This document shows positions 50,936 through 60,413 of a stretch of DNA of 64,000 nt, piece by piece. Positions within the stretch are counted from its first letter, which is position 1, and each line of letters begins with the position of its first letter. Source of the DNA: Stomoxys calcitrans (taxonomy: Eukaryota > Arthropoda > Insecta > Diptera > Muscidae); assembly GCF_963082655.1 (NCBI RefSeq), contig NC_081553.1, positions 185,006,195-185,070,194 on the forward strand, read 5' to 3'. The position numbers and the translations under genes are program-made. The notes below the pieces were generated by a model that was not told the origin of the DNA, made no database searches, and was given only the letters and a program-made list of their open reading frames with translations.

Positions 50936-52905
50936 CATCCGTCTGTCCGTCCGTCCGTCTGTCTGTCGAAAGCACGCTAACTTTAGAAGGAGTAAAGCTA
51001 GCCGCTTGAAATTTTGCACAAATATTTCTTATTAGTGTAGGTCGGTTGGGATTGTAAATAGGCCATATAGGTCCATGTTTTGATATATCTGCCATATAAA
51101 CCGACCTTGGATCTTGACTTCTTGAGCCTCTAGAGGGCGCAATTCTTATCCGATTGGAATATAATTTGGCCCGACGTGTTTTGTTATGATATCCAACAAC
51201 TGTGCCAAGTTTGGTTCATATCGGATGATAACCTGATATAACTGCCATATAAACCGATCTGGGTTCTTGACTTCTTGGACAGATGGACAGATCTTTTGTC
51301 TTGACTTCTTGAGCCTCTAGAGGGCGCAATTCTTATCCAATTGTAATGAAATTTTGCACGACGTGTTTTGTTATGATATCCAACAACTGTGCCAAGTTTG
51401 GTTCATATCGGATGATAACCTGATATAACTGCCATATAAACCGATCTGGGTTCTTGACTTCTTGGACAGATGGACAGATCTTTTGTCTTGACTTCTTGAG
51501 CCTCTAGAGGGCGCAATTCTTATCCGATTGTAATGAAATTTTGCACGACGTGTTTTGTTATGATATCCAACAACTGTGCCAAGTTTGGTTCATATCGGAT
51601 GATAACCTGATGTAACTGCCATATAAACTGATCTGGGTTCTTGACTTCTTGGACAGATCTTTTGTCTTGACTTCTTGAGCCTCTAGAAGGCGCAATTCTT
51701 ATCCGATTGGTATGCAATTTTACACGACGGCTTTCGCTATGACTTCCAACAACTGTGCCAAGTTTAATCCAAATCGGATGATAACCTAATATAGCTGCCA
51801 TATAAGCCGATCTTGAATCTTGACTTCTTGATCCTCTAGAGGGCGCAATTTCTATCCGATTTGGCTGACATTTTACATGACGTATTTCGTTATGACTTCC
51901 AACAACTGTGCTAAGTTAGGTTAAAATCTGCCCATAACCTGTTATAGCTGTCATATAAACCAATCTGGGGTCTTGACTTCTTGAGCCTCTAGAGGGCGCA
52001 ATTCTCCTCCGATTGGAATGAAATTTTGCACGACGTGTTTTGTTATGATATCCAACAACTGTGCCAAGTTTGGTTCAAATCGGTCCATAACCTGATATAG
52101 CTGCCATCTAAACCGATCTGGGGTCTTAACTTCTTGAGCCTCTAGAGGCGCAATTTCTATCCGATTTGGCTGACATTTGAATGACGTATTTCGTTATGAC
52201 TTCCAATAACTGTGCTAAGTTAGGTTCAAATCGGCCCATAACTTGATATAGCTGCCATTTAACCGATCTTGGGTCTTGACTTCTTGAGCCACTAGAGGGC
52301 GCAATACTTATCCAATTTGGAGGAAATTTTGCACAAAGTATTTTGTTATGATATCCAACAATTGTGCCAAGTATGGTTCAAATCTGTCCATAACCTGTTA
52401 TAGCTCTCATATAAACCGATCTGGGGTCTTGACTTCTTGAGCCTCTAGAGGGCGCTATTTCTATCCGATTTGGCTGACATTTTGCACGAAGCATTTTGTT
52501 ATGATATCCAACAATTGTGCCAAGTATGGTTCAAATCTGTCCATAACCTGTTATAGCTGTCATTTAAACCGATCTGGGGTCTTGACTTCTTGAGCCTCTA
52601 GAGGGCGCAATTCTTATCCGATTTGAAGGAAATTTTGCACGAAGTATTTTGTTATGATATCCAACAATTGTGCCAAGTATGGTTCAAATCTGTCCATAAC
52701 CTTTTATAGCTGTCATATAAACCGATCTGGGGTCTTGACTTCTTGAGCCACTAGAGGGCGCTATTCTTATCCGATTTGAATGAAATTTTGCACAAAGTAT
52801 TTTGTTATGATATCCAACAACTGTACCAAGTATGGTTCAAATCGGTCCATAACCTGATATAGCTGCCATATAAACCGATCTGGCATCTTGACTTCTTGAG
52901 CCTTA
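50936..52905 (+). repeat. 153-bp tandem repeat, subfamily 3, with 187-bp variant units
   Basis: Begins with the leader of the dispersed element (CCGTCTGTCTGTCGAAAGCA, GCTTGAAATTTTGCACAAAT). Eleven or so units follow, with ACCGATCTGGGGTCTTGACT, CTCTAGAGGGCGCAATTCTT and ATGATATCCAACAACTGTGC. Anchor spacing is 187, 187 and 179 for the first units (51256, 51443, 51630, 51809) and then mostly 153 (51962, 52115, 52418, 52571, 52724, 52877). The long units carry an extra 34 bp that includes GGACAGATGGACAGATC. The element terminus is missing. Confidence 0.9.
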
Positions 52906-54219
52906 AACGGTCGGTATAGGGGGGATGATTCAACATAACAGTCCTCTAAGAGCAAAACTCAGGAATTGTTTCTGAACGGATTCGATCTTGTCTATGTATA
53001 TATCGATCTTCTTCTAGTTTTTCTTGTCCTTAGTTTACAGAGCGCAATACTTATATGAAATGAATAAAACTCTAGCATATCACCCAGACAACATTGCGAT
53101 AAATAAATTAAATTTTCCCAAAACCCCACTTTAATAAATCGTGCTCTTCTCCTAGCTGTCAATAATGATACTTTATAATTAATGACTTCCCACATAATGC
53201 TGCTGAAATACAGTTTCTCCACACCAGGCCTTACACAAATGACGTCATTCTTTACACTCATTTTCCTCTTAATTTGGCAACGTGCAATTAAATGTCATCT
53301 TACAAAAAAAATCATTTAAATTCTATTTATATTTGTCTACATTGACCACCCACATGTGTTGTGGCTGGCAAATACCTGCCGGCACCTTTTGCTATGAATC
53401 CATGCTCTAGAATCCCTCAGTTTGTCCAGCCATTCATACATGTGTATTTGCTATGCTAGGTCGTCCTTGCTTTACATTTCTACCAATCATAGGGGTTTTG
53501 TTTTCATTTTACATTTTCTCTTTCTCTTCTTTTACAGTGAAGGAATGTTACATTTAAATTGCGAAGGGCAAGGAAAAATTCAAAACATCTGCAACAAAAT
53601 ACCGGTGTTTAAATACACACATATTCACACATACACCTTTACTCACACAAATATATATATGGAGACCTTTTGACGTCAGACGATTCACCAAAAGCTACAA
53701 GGAAGAGTTGTTTTGAAAAGAAAAAAAAAACAAAAATGAAAAACAGGTGAATACCTTTAGAATAGCCTGAGTACATGGAATCTATTTTTATTCAGGTAAG
53801 AATAATTAAAGTCAAGCTATTTTTTCTATTCATGATGGTTTAATTAGCTTTTGGGCAAAAAGGATAAAGGACTTGTTTGTTTTTTGTTGTGGATAACTTT
53901 CAAGTATAGGCCAACAAAGGGCAGAGTGAGAGCTAGCTCTGGGAATTTTTAGAACACAATGGCGATTTATTTGTGTAACCTATTGCACATGAATGCGTTG
54001 GTGGGTAAGATTAGTTAAGAGTGGCAGTCCTTTACAGGTTAAGACAATTTTAAGTCCATTGTGCTACTAGAGTAGCGACAGACCAAAGCTTATAGTGGGA
54101 ATCTTACGCACGACTCCCGCACTGGCAATCCTAGAACACCGTTGCATTGGTAAATCATTGAAATTTTACAATATGTTCGTCCCTGCTTCTGGGCTTCAAG
54201 ATTGTGTTCCGATATTTTT
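52906..54219. other. Gene-less stretch between arrays
   Basis: AT-rich, with an ATATATAT run near 53650 and CA-rich sequence at about 53615-53650. ORFs at 52992-53261 (-) and 53422-53673 (+) have no recognised domain. Nothing is assigned. Confidence 0.45.
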
Positions 54220-54377
54220 AAAGGGGTGTCGCACTGCGGCACGCCGTTTGGACTCGGCTATAAAAAGGAGGCCCCGTATCATTGAGCTAAAAAACTTGAA
54301 TCGGACTGCACTCATTGATATGTGAGAAGTTTGCCCCTGTTCCTTAATGGAATGTTCATGGGCAAAATTTGCAAATT
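54220..54377 (+). mobile_element. SINE 3' half
   Basis: Blocks GTCGCACTGCGGCACGCCGT, GGACTCGGCTATAAAAAGGA and TGTGAGAAGTTTGCCCCTGT match the SINE at 34959-35280. The tRNA-like head is absent. It is joined directly to a 153-bp-repeat subfamily-3 fragment at about 54378. Confidence 0.85.
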
Positions 54378-54637
54378 TTTGGTCCATAACCTGTTATAGC
54401 TGTCATATAAACCGATCTGGGGTCTGGACTTCTTGAGCCTCTAGAGGGCGCTATTTCTATCCGATTTGGCTGACATTTTGCATGACGTATTACGTTATGA
54501 CTTCCAACAACTGTGCAAAGTTAGGTTCAAATCGGCCCATAACCTGATATAGCTGCCATATAAACCGATCTTGGGTCTTGACTTCTTGAGCCACTAGAGG
54601 GCGCTATTCTTATCCGATTTGAATGAAATTTTGCATT
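54378..54637 (+). repeat. 153-bp repeat subfamily 3 fragment (about 1.7 units)
   Basis: Two partial units (CCATAACCTGTTATAGCTGT, ACCGATCTTGGGTCTTGACT) lie between the SINE half and a LINE-B fragment. Its right end (GAAATTTTGCATTAAAGTGG) switches straight into LINE-B. Confidence 0.85.
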
Positions 54638-55720
54638 AAAGTGGGCTACCGAAAGTGGTCTGGGAATAAATCCCTGCAAGACAGAAGTAGTTCTTTTCAG
54701 CAGAAAATACAAGTTGCTTACAGTGGAACCTGTCTCCTTGGGTGGAGAGAATGTTCCATTTATAGAAAGCGCCAAATACCTGGGTGTTTTGCTGGATAGG
54801 TTCAATGAACTTCAAATTCAACATTTTGGAAAGGGCAAGAAAGAAAACTCTTGCCCTATACATCTACAAGAGGTCCATTGGCAAAAGTTGGGGTTTTAGA
54901 TTGCGTGTCATGCATTGGGTATATACTGCAGTTGTCAGACCTATAATGCTATATGGTGTTGTGGTCTGGTGGACGGCGTTTCAAAAGTCCTCCTACTGCT
55001 CAATGCTTAACCGGATCCAAATGATGGCTTGTTTGTTCATCACAGCCGCACTGAGGACGACACCATCTAATGCACTGCATTTAATGCTACATCTTATGCC
55101 TCTGGATATTGTGGCTACCCAAATTGCAGCGACCATTGCCGTGAGGTGAAGAGAGCTTTCTCTGTTTTCATGTGGCTGCTACGGAGACTGTGTTATCCTT
55201 GATACAATATCCGATGTTCCAGGCAGTGTGGATTACACCCTACCTGAGCCGCTTTTTGATAAAAGTACTGTACCACTATTCCCGATAGAACCGATTGGAA
55301 CTACTGGTAACAGGCTTCTATACGGATGGTTCCAAACTAAACGACCAGGTGGGCTTTGGGGTGTACTCTAAAGATCTAGAACTGGTCATATAGAAACCGA
55401 TTGGAACTACGATATCCCTGGTAACAGAAGTTACATAGACATCTATGCGGATGGTTTCAAACTAAACGACCAGCTGGGCTTTGGGGTGTACTCTAAAGAT
55501 CTATAACTGGTCATATCGGAAAGGTTACCCGACCACTGCAGTGTGTATCAAGCGGAGATCCTTACAATTAAGAAAGTGGTGGAATGACAGCCAGGCAGCC
55601 ATTAAATCCCTGGAGAACGTATTTCTGAACACAAAAACCGCCCTCGACTGTCGCAGATCTCTCAACGAGATGGCTGAACAGTTCGAAATTCACCTGTTCT
55701 AGGCCGCAGAGATATCCCAG
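54638..55720 (+). pseudogene. LINE-B fragment: RT thumb to RNase H, interrupted
   Basis: Plus-strand LINE-B: KWATESGLGINPCKTEVVLF-like sequence, VEPVSLGGENVPFIESAKYL, KSWGFRLRVMHWVYTAVVRP, LYGVVVWWT and LMLHLMPLDIVATQIAAT (54784-55149). A frame-broken RNase H region follows, in which the TDGSKLNDQ segment is present twice (about 55315-55395 and 55440-55510), then DSQAAIKSLENVFLNTKTALDCRRSLNEMAEQFEIHLF (split), ending at 55720, where a jockey-like fragment is inserted. Stops and duplications make it dead. Confidence 0.83.
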
Positions 55721-55726
55721 GGAATT

Positions 55727-56301
55727 TTTGTTGTTGTTGTAGATGTTTATTGTGTTCTATCTTTCGTCTGCTTGATTCTGTTGAGTGTCAAGACCCAGGA
55801 ACTCTGCGACTGAGAAGGGGTGCGTCCACATTGATCTGGGTCTGAGTCGAGTGGGTCTGGACGGGCAGTTAAACAGGTGACGTATATCGTGCGGTCCCAG
55901 GTTACAATCGGGACATACATCTTGAACGTCGGCATCAATCCTTGCTCTGTAGGAGTTGAGGCGGCTGCATCTGCCGGAACGTAATTGAGCCAGAACTACT
56001 CTGGTTTGCCGGGGGAGATCAATTTCTTCAGGTGCAATGGGAGGTGGTCGTTCTTCAAGGACTACATTCACCCTGTAGCCATTTACTGCATCTGCTACCG
56101 TGTCTGCATGAATGTTATGTAGACCTGTTTGATATGCCGCTTGATCTAGAGGTTCTCTCTGGTAGTGCTGAACCTCAAGCTCTAGATCATGTAGATCTAC
56201 CTTAAGGTTTCTGGGCGGTGGATATCTATCCACAAGGTGACGATTTGAATGGTCTATGCGATAACAGCCCAAAAGGTATTGCTTAGACAGCATGTAGTTA
56301 T
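55727..56301 (-). mobile_element. Jockey-like LINE 3' fragment inserted in LINE-B
   Basis: A 575-bp minus-strand insertion with a 3' tail of (ACA)n at the low-coordinate end. It is flanked by a 6-bp duplication, GGAATT, at 55721-55726 and 56302-56307. It is 5'-truncated within the last part of an ORF2. LINE-B continues on both sides. Confidence 0.85.
55757..56293 (-). pseudogene. Jockey-like ORF2 C-terminus with CCHC-like knuckle
   Basis: A 178-aa open remnant. It contains LAQLRSGRCSRLNSYRARID and then a Cys/His cluster, CPDCNLGPHDIRHLFNC (CX2CX7HX4C), ending LGLDTQQNQADER. This knuckle, followed by a SLWT-like segment (here SMWTHPFSVAEFLGLD), is typical of the C-terminal end of jockey-group ORF2 proteins, where it may bind nucleic acid. 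No RT domain remains, so this is only the tail of a truncated insertion. The ATG at its start is fortuitous. Confidence 0.75.
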
Positions 56302-56307
56302 GGAATT

Positions 56308-56872
56308 GTAAAGCGGGCGAGCTTGCGAGACTAGGAACTACCCTACACAGGGATACTGGAATCTGCCTCTAGCGACATGTAAGCTATGTTTTCCGGACCT
56401 GGCCCAAAGGACAACGAATGGTAGATGGTCACAAAGAGAGGGCTGTAAGCATTTCAAAACTATGAGGCCTAATCTAGACTTGAAGAGGTCTACTGTTTTG
56501 CAGTCATTGGCTAGAATAGACGTTTTAGTCATTTTGTCCTTTAGGACAGGTCACTGTCTAATCGGTAAACATGTTGACAGACTGAAGGTTGCTAGCAACG
56601 AATTTGTGAGGACATCGAAGAAGAAGAGCACCTTCTGCGTGAGTGTATCCCGCATTGGCAGTCAGAAGGAGTTTCACTTTAGGTTCTTATTTCTTTGAGA
56701 ACTTGTTTGATTTAGCGGATGTGAACGATCGCAAGTTGTTGGGCTTTTTAAAGCGATCTCGATGGTTCAACGGTAAGAACTAGAAGGCATCTTCCTTCTT
56801 CTGTTCTTGTGGTATCACAATGGACGAAAACGTCTGATGGTAGATTGGCACTTAAACCTAACCTAACCATTA
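56308..56872 (+). pseudogene. LINE-B 3' end with (AACCT)n tail
   Basis: Continues LINE-B after the insertion: a KAGELARLGT-like segment, then RPNLDLKRSTVLQSLARIDV, LIGKHVDRLKVASNEF (56462-56698), with the cysteine region deleted or frameshifted. The 3' UTR (GGTATCACAATGGACGAAAA, CGTCTGATGGTAG) ends in an (AACCT)n tail at 56851-56868. This is a second clear example of the tail. Confidence 0.82.
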
Positions 56873-57037
56873 ATATACGTACTTGCGAAAACCTCTCAGT
56901 TGTATTCGAAAATAAGCATCATATAAAGGGTGATTTTTTAGCTATTATCTTTTTGGCAACAGTGGTTTAAAAAGCTGACGCACATTTCGTGTTTTGTTTC
57001 ACTGTTAAACATCTTCAGTTTGTTCTATAATTTAATC

Positions 57038-57731
57038 ATGAATCGTCTTATAAACTAACAACGCTTGCAAATATTGAACTTTATTTTTAAAATGCGGGCT
57101 CTGTTAAAAAAATTCATCGCGCGCTTCATCCATTGACCGACGAAGCTCGTTTTTTGCTCAATGTTTACCTTAATAAGCAGAATTGTCGATTTTGGAGAAG
57201 CATTGCAATGCATCCAGAAAAAGTTACTGTTTGGTGCGGTTTGTAGGCTGGTGGCATCATTGGACCGTACTTCTTCAAAGATGTTGCGAATCGTAACGTA
57301 ACTGTGAATGGTGAGCGCTACCGTGAGATGATATCCAACTTTTTTTACCCAAAATGCAAGAGATTGACTTGCATGACATGTGGTTTCAACAAAACGGTGC
57401 CACATTCCACACATCACGCATAACAATGGACTTATTGAAATGTGAGTTTGGTGAACATTTTATTTCACGTTCGGGTCCGATCAATTGGCAGCCTAGATCG
57501 TGCGATTTCACACCTTTAGACTATTTTATGTGGGGCTATGTTAAAGCTCATGTCTATACAGACATGGAGCGGGCTTCAATTGACACATTGGAAGGCAAAA
57601 TTGAAGCATTCAATAGTGTGATACCGGCCGAAATGTTGGAACGAGTATGCCAAAATTGGACTAAGCGGATGCAACATTTGAGGCGCAGTCACGGTCAACA
57701 TTTGCATGAAATAATTTTCAAAGGTCTTTGA
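57038..57731 (+). pseudogene. Mariner-like transposase, internally deleted and inactivated
   Basis: Begins MNRLIN then a stop. It changes frame to a KKIHRALHPLTDEARFLLNV-like join, which indicates a large internal deletion removing the helix-turn-helix and first catalytic D region. It continues AMHPEKVTVWCG, a stop codon (TAG, 57244-57246) where tryptophan is usual, GGIIGPYFFKDV, then an open stretch from 57354: WFQQNGATFHTSRITMD, NWQPRSCDFTPLDYFMWGYV and ERVCQNWTKRMQHLRRSHG. The catalytic DG of the QQDGA motif is NG here, and D remains in FTPLD. Intact proteins of this group are around 350 aa. This copy cannot be active. Confidence 0.87.
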
Positions 57732-57735
57732 GAAA

Positions 57736-59334
57736 TTGTTGTATTTGCAAATGTCGTCTTTTGTCAACGAGAACTCTTTGTTATATGTGAGACAGTCCGG
57801 ATTTCGACCTTACCACAGCTGCGTAACTGCCTTGGTAGAGGTCACTGAGAGGATCAGGGTCAATTTGGAGAATGACAAGATAAATTTCCTTGTTCTTCTT
57901 GACCATTCTAAGGCATTTGACACTGTGGATCATTCCTTGTTATGTGATAAGATGAGACATCTTTACAATTTTTCCTCTACGTCCGTTCGTCTTATTTTGT
58001 CGTACCTTTCACACCGCACTCAGTCCGTCAGTTATAAGTCTTTTCTATCGGCACTTCTGCTTGTTTCAAAAGGTGTTCCTCAGGGATCAATTCTGGGTCC
58101 TCTTCTCTTTTCATTGTACAGTAACGACTTGGCGGGTCAATTGTCTTATTGTGAGGTACATATGTACGCTGACGATGTACAAATATATATCGGCAGTCCG
58201 AGGGATGAGATTGCTGAAAACATACGTCTGCTTAATCATGATCTGTCAAGAGTCAGCACGTGGGCGAAAGCCAATGGCCTGTGTCTCAACCCTGTAAAGT
58301 CCAAGTGTGTGGTTATCAGAAACAGGCTGTCTTGTTTTTCATGTGATGTCGGTATATTCATTAACGACTCTAGATTTGAAATCGTTCCTCATGCAAAGAA
58401 CTTGGGCGTTGTTATTAACAGCACTCTGACTTGGAGTTATCATATCGACCCTGTCGTTGGTCAGGGTATTCAAAATTGCGTGCTCTCTGGGCCACTCAGT
58501 CGGTTACTCCGCTGCGGGTTAGGTCTCTCTTGGCAAAGACTTATCTTGTTCCTAGCATTCTCTACGGCTGTGAGTTGTTTGCTAATTGCGACTCGGTAAG
58601 TAGACGTAAGCTAAACACCTTTTTTAATAGCGTTACTCGTTATGTATTTGGCTTGAGACGGCGCGATTCCATCTCTGAATACTGTTTATCTCTGTATGGC
58701 GTCTCCTTACAGCACTTGTTGTTCCTAAGATCGCTTACTTTCCTGCATAAACTGATCTACACGCAGGCACCACAATATCTGTATGGATTTATTGATTTCG
58801 CCAGATCTACTAGAGGTAAAAAAATCATTCCCAAAATGTATCGGAGGCTTGTTTCTGAATGGCATATGTTCATATTCGCTGTACGTCTCTGGAATTCTCT
58901 TCCTAACGATCTGCAATTACTCAGTAACTCGGCAACATTTAAAACCAGACTTTGGAAACATTTTACTGCATTAAGTTGATGAATGTTAAGACTCATTTAT
59001 ATATTTATTTTTATTCTTCTATACTTACCTTAATTTCTTTTTTTTCGGATCAACTAAGTCTACTAATTCCTCTTTAATTGAAAAATTCACTTTTGTTTTT
59101 TTTTTCTTTTAAATTCAAATCTACAAAGCCACAATTGTTAGTTTTTTCCGTAAGTTATTCATTCAAAATCTGTGATGTATTGTATAGCTATAGATTCTTC
59201 TACTAATTTTAAGTGTTTACTATGTACAATTGTTGGAGATATTACCCATACTTTAATTATAAGAATTTTATATTCTTGTTGTGCGGGTGTAAATAAATAA
59301 ATTACAAATTACAATTACAAAATTACAATTATAT
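57736..59334 (+). mobile_element. CR1-b: CR1-like LINE 3' half in mariner
   Basis: 5'-truncated within RT; it encodes RT to the ORF2 end, followed by a 3' UTR ending in ATTACAA-type repeats (59290-59334). It is a different family from CR1-a (tail of CAAA repeats). The mariner 3' part follows directly. Confidence 0.83.
57754..58979 (+). pseudogene. CR1-like ORF2 fragment (RT to C-terminus), one frameshift
   Basis: RT from QSGFRPYHSCVTALVEVTE through FLVLLDHSKAFDTVDHSLL, LVSKGVPQGSILGPLLFSLY and MYADDVQIYI (YADD at 58165-58176), NPVKSKCVVIRNRLS and NLGVVINSTLTWSYHIDPVV. A frameshift at about 58460-58475 moves to the next frame, which encodes LLAKTYLVPSILYGCELFAN, FNSVTRYVFGLRRRD and LWNSLPNDLQLLSNSATFKT (58431-58979). 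Catalytic aspartates are intact. Similarity of the C-terminus to CR1-a (LWNNLPPNI) places both in the CR1/Jockey group. The N-terminal endonuclease and early RT motifs are missing. Confidence 0.85.
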
Positions 59335-59435
59335 GGACCGTAATATGGATTCAAATAAAGATTTCATGCGCTTTTTTGAATTTTATGCATTTTTTTTTTG
59401 AAAAACTTTCCTATAGCTCTTAAAAAATCACCCTT

Positions 59436-60413
59436 AATAATAGATTCACTCGAGGAAATGTAGTGCGTCAAATTGGGCCACCTTCGTCTTTCTCATGAAA
59501 AGGCAGACCCATAGGTCTAGCCTACTAGTATGTTACCTGCAAGACCCTTTCGGCCTTTCGGCCTTCCTGCATACCTGATTCTTTTACCATCGTTCGCGTA
59601 GCAGACGGGTTTAAATCCCTCCTCATTCAGCAACCGTATGATATTATTTATGGTAGCCACCGATAGGAGTGGCAATAAAATGCCCCACTGTGACACTTTC
59701 TCCCCTATCTTTATGTCATAGAGACCACAATTTATACACCGTCTCCTAAGCATATGGTTTATCCAGTCCAAGGACCCAGTACACCCGGTACTGGTCGAAA
59801 GATTGATTCAGTTTGTCGGTCTGCACATTGTAAAAAGCCCCTCCGATATCATTGCATTCTGGCAATGCGTACGCCTTGCCATCGAAGGATTCTAATATTT
59901 TATGCATCACATCGTCCACGGCAGTCTCCACCGATCTTCCGTTGACATAGGTCTGCTGTTTGTATTTGAGACTTTTGTGGTTATCAAACTCCTTATCATG
60001 GTATCGGCAATACGTTCCATGGTTTTAAGTAGAAAGGACGTAAGGCTTATAGGTCTGTGGGTCTGCGGTATAAATACCACCCTTGGCTACTGCATGATTG
60101 CAGAGTATATTCAAGTTCCAGGCACGCTGTGAATATAGCGGCCATATGGAGCGCCAGATAGTCGGCCTCCTTCTGTGGTAACGCCGGAAATATTCCATCA
60201 GGTCCGGGTGGAAGCTCCTCAGAGCTTCCTTTACCATAAATTCCGCTATGATAAGCCTTCGATCAACTACATTTTTCAACTACATTTTTCTGTGTCTCTG
60301 TGAGTCCTGTCGTATCATGTGGAACATGGATTTTCATCAAAGGCCGTTGGCTCTGATCTCACTCCTATGTCGTCTACTAACGTTTCAGTTTGAACATGGG
60401 TTTTTGTGAGAAA
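59436..60413 (-). pseudogene. LINE-A RT domain (N-terminal and palm), minus strand
   Basis: From 60413 down: decayed linker, EELPPGPDGIFPALPQKEAD-like fingers (60130-60260), a YLYRRPTDL-like stretch, SFLLKTMERIADTMI-like finger (about 60000), a segment encoding SMARRTHCQ (about 59860), and GSLDWINHMLRRRCINCGLYD, EEGFKPVCYANDGK (59517-59771). The catalytic box reads YAND where YADD is expected, a D-to-N change. Stops break every frame. It is separated from its linker (61653-62150) by a 153-bp-repeat element. Confidence 0.72.

Larger units (their letters stand above)
56936..59435 (+). mobile_element. Mariner-like transposon carrying a CR1-like LINE
   Basis: The left terminus AAGGGTGATTTTTTAGCTAT (56936) and the right terminus, whose complement reads AAGGGTGATTTTTTAAGAGC (to 59435), form inverted repeats. 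A decayed transposase (57038-57731) lies inside. Mariner sequence stops at the transposase stop codon, a CR1-like LINE follows (57736-59334), and a short AT-rich mariner 3' part (59335-59435) closes it. The target duplication is not clean. Confidence 0.82.

Noticed and set aside
53422..53673. 83-aa ORF with a hydrophobic segment (possible small secreted or membrane peptide)
   Set aside because: Its end is a CA-repeat-derived threonine/histidine stretch; no partner exon or conservation evidence. Cannot be excluded as an exon, but unsupported.
57736..58599. Transposase-RT fusion gene
   Set aside because: The mariner stop codon at 57729-57731 separates the frames, and the LINE is a nested 5'-truncated insertion.
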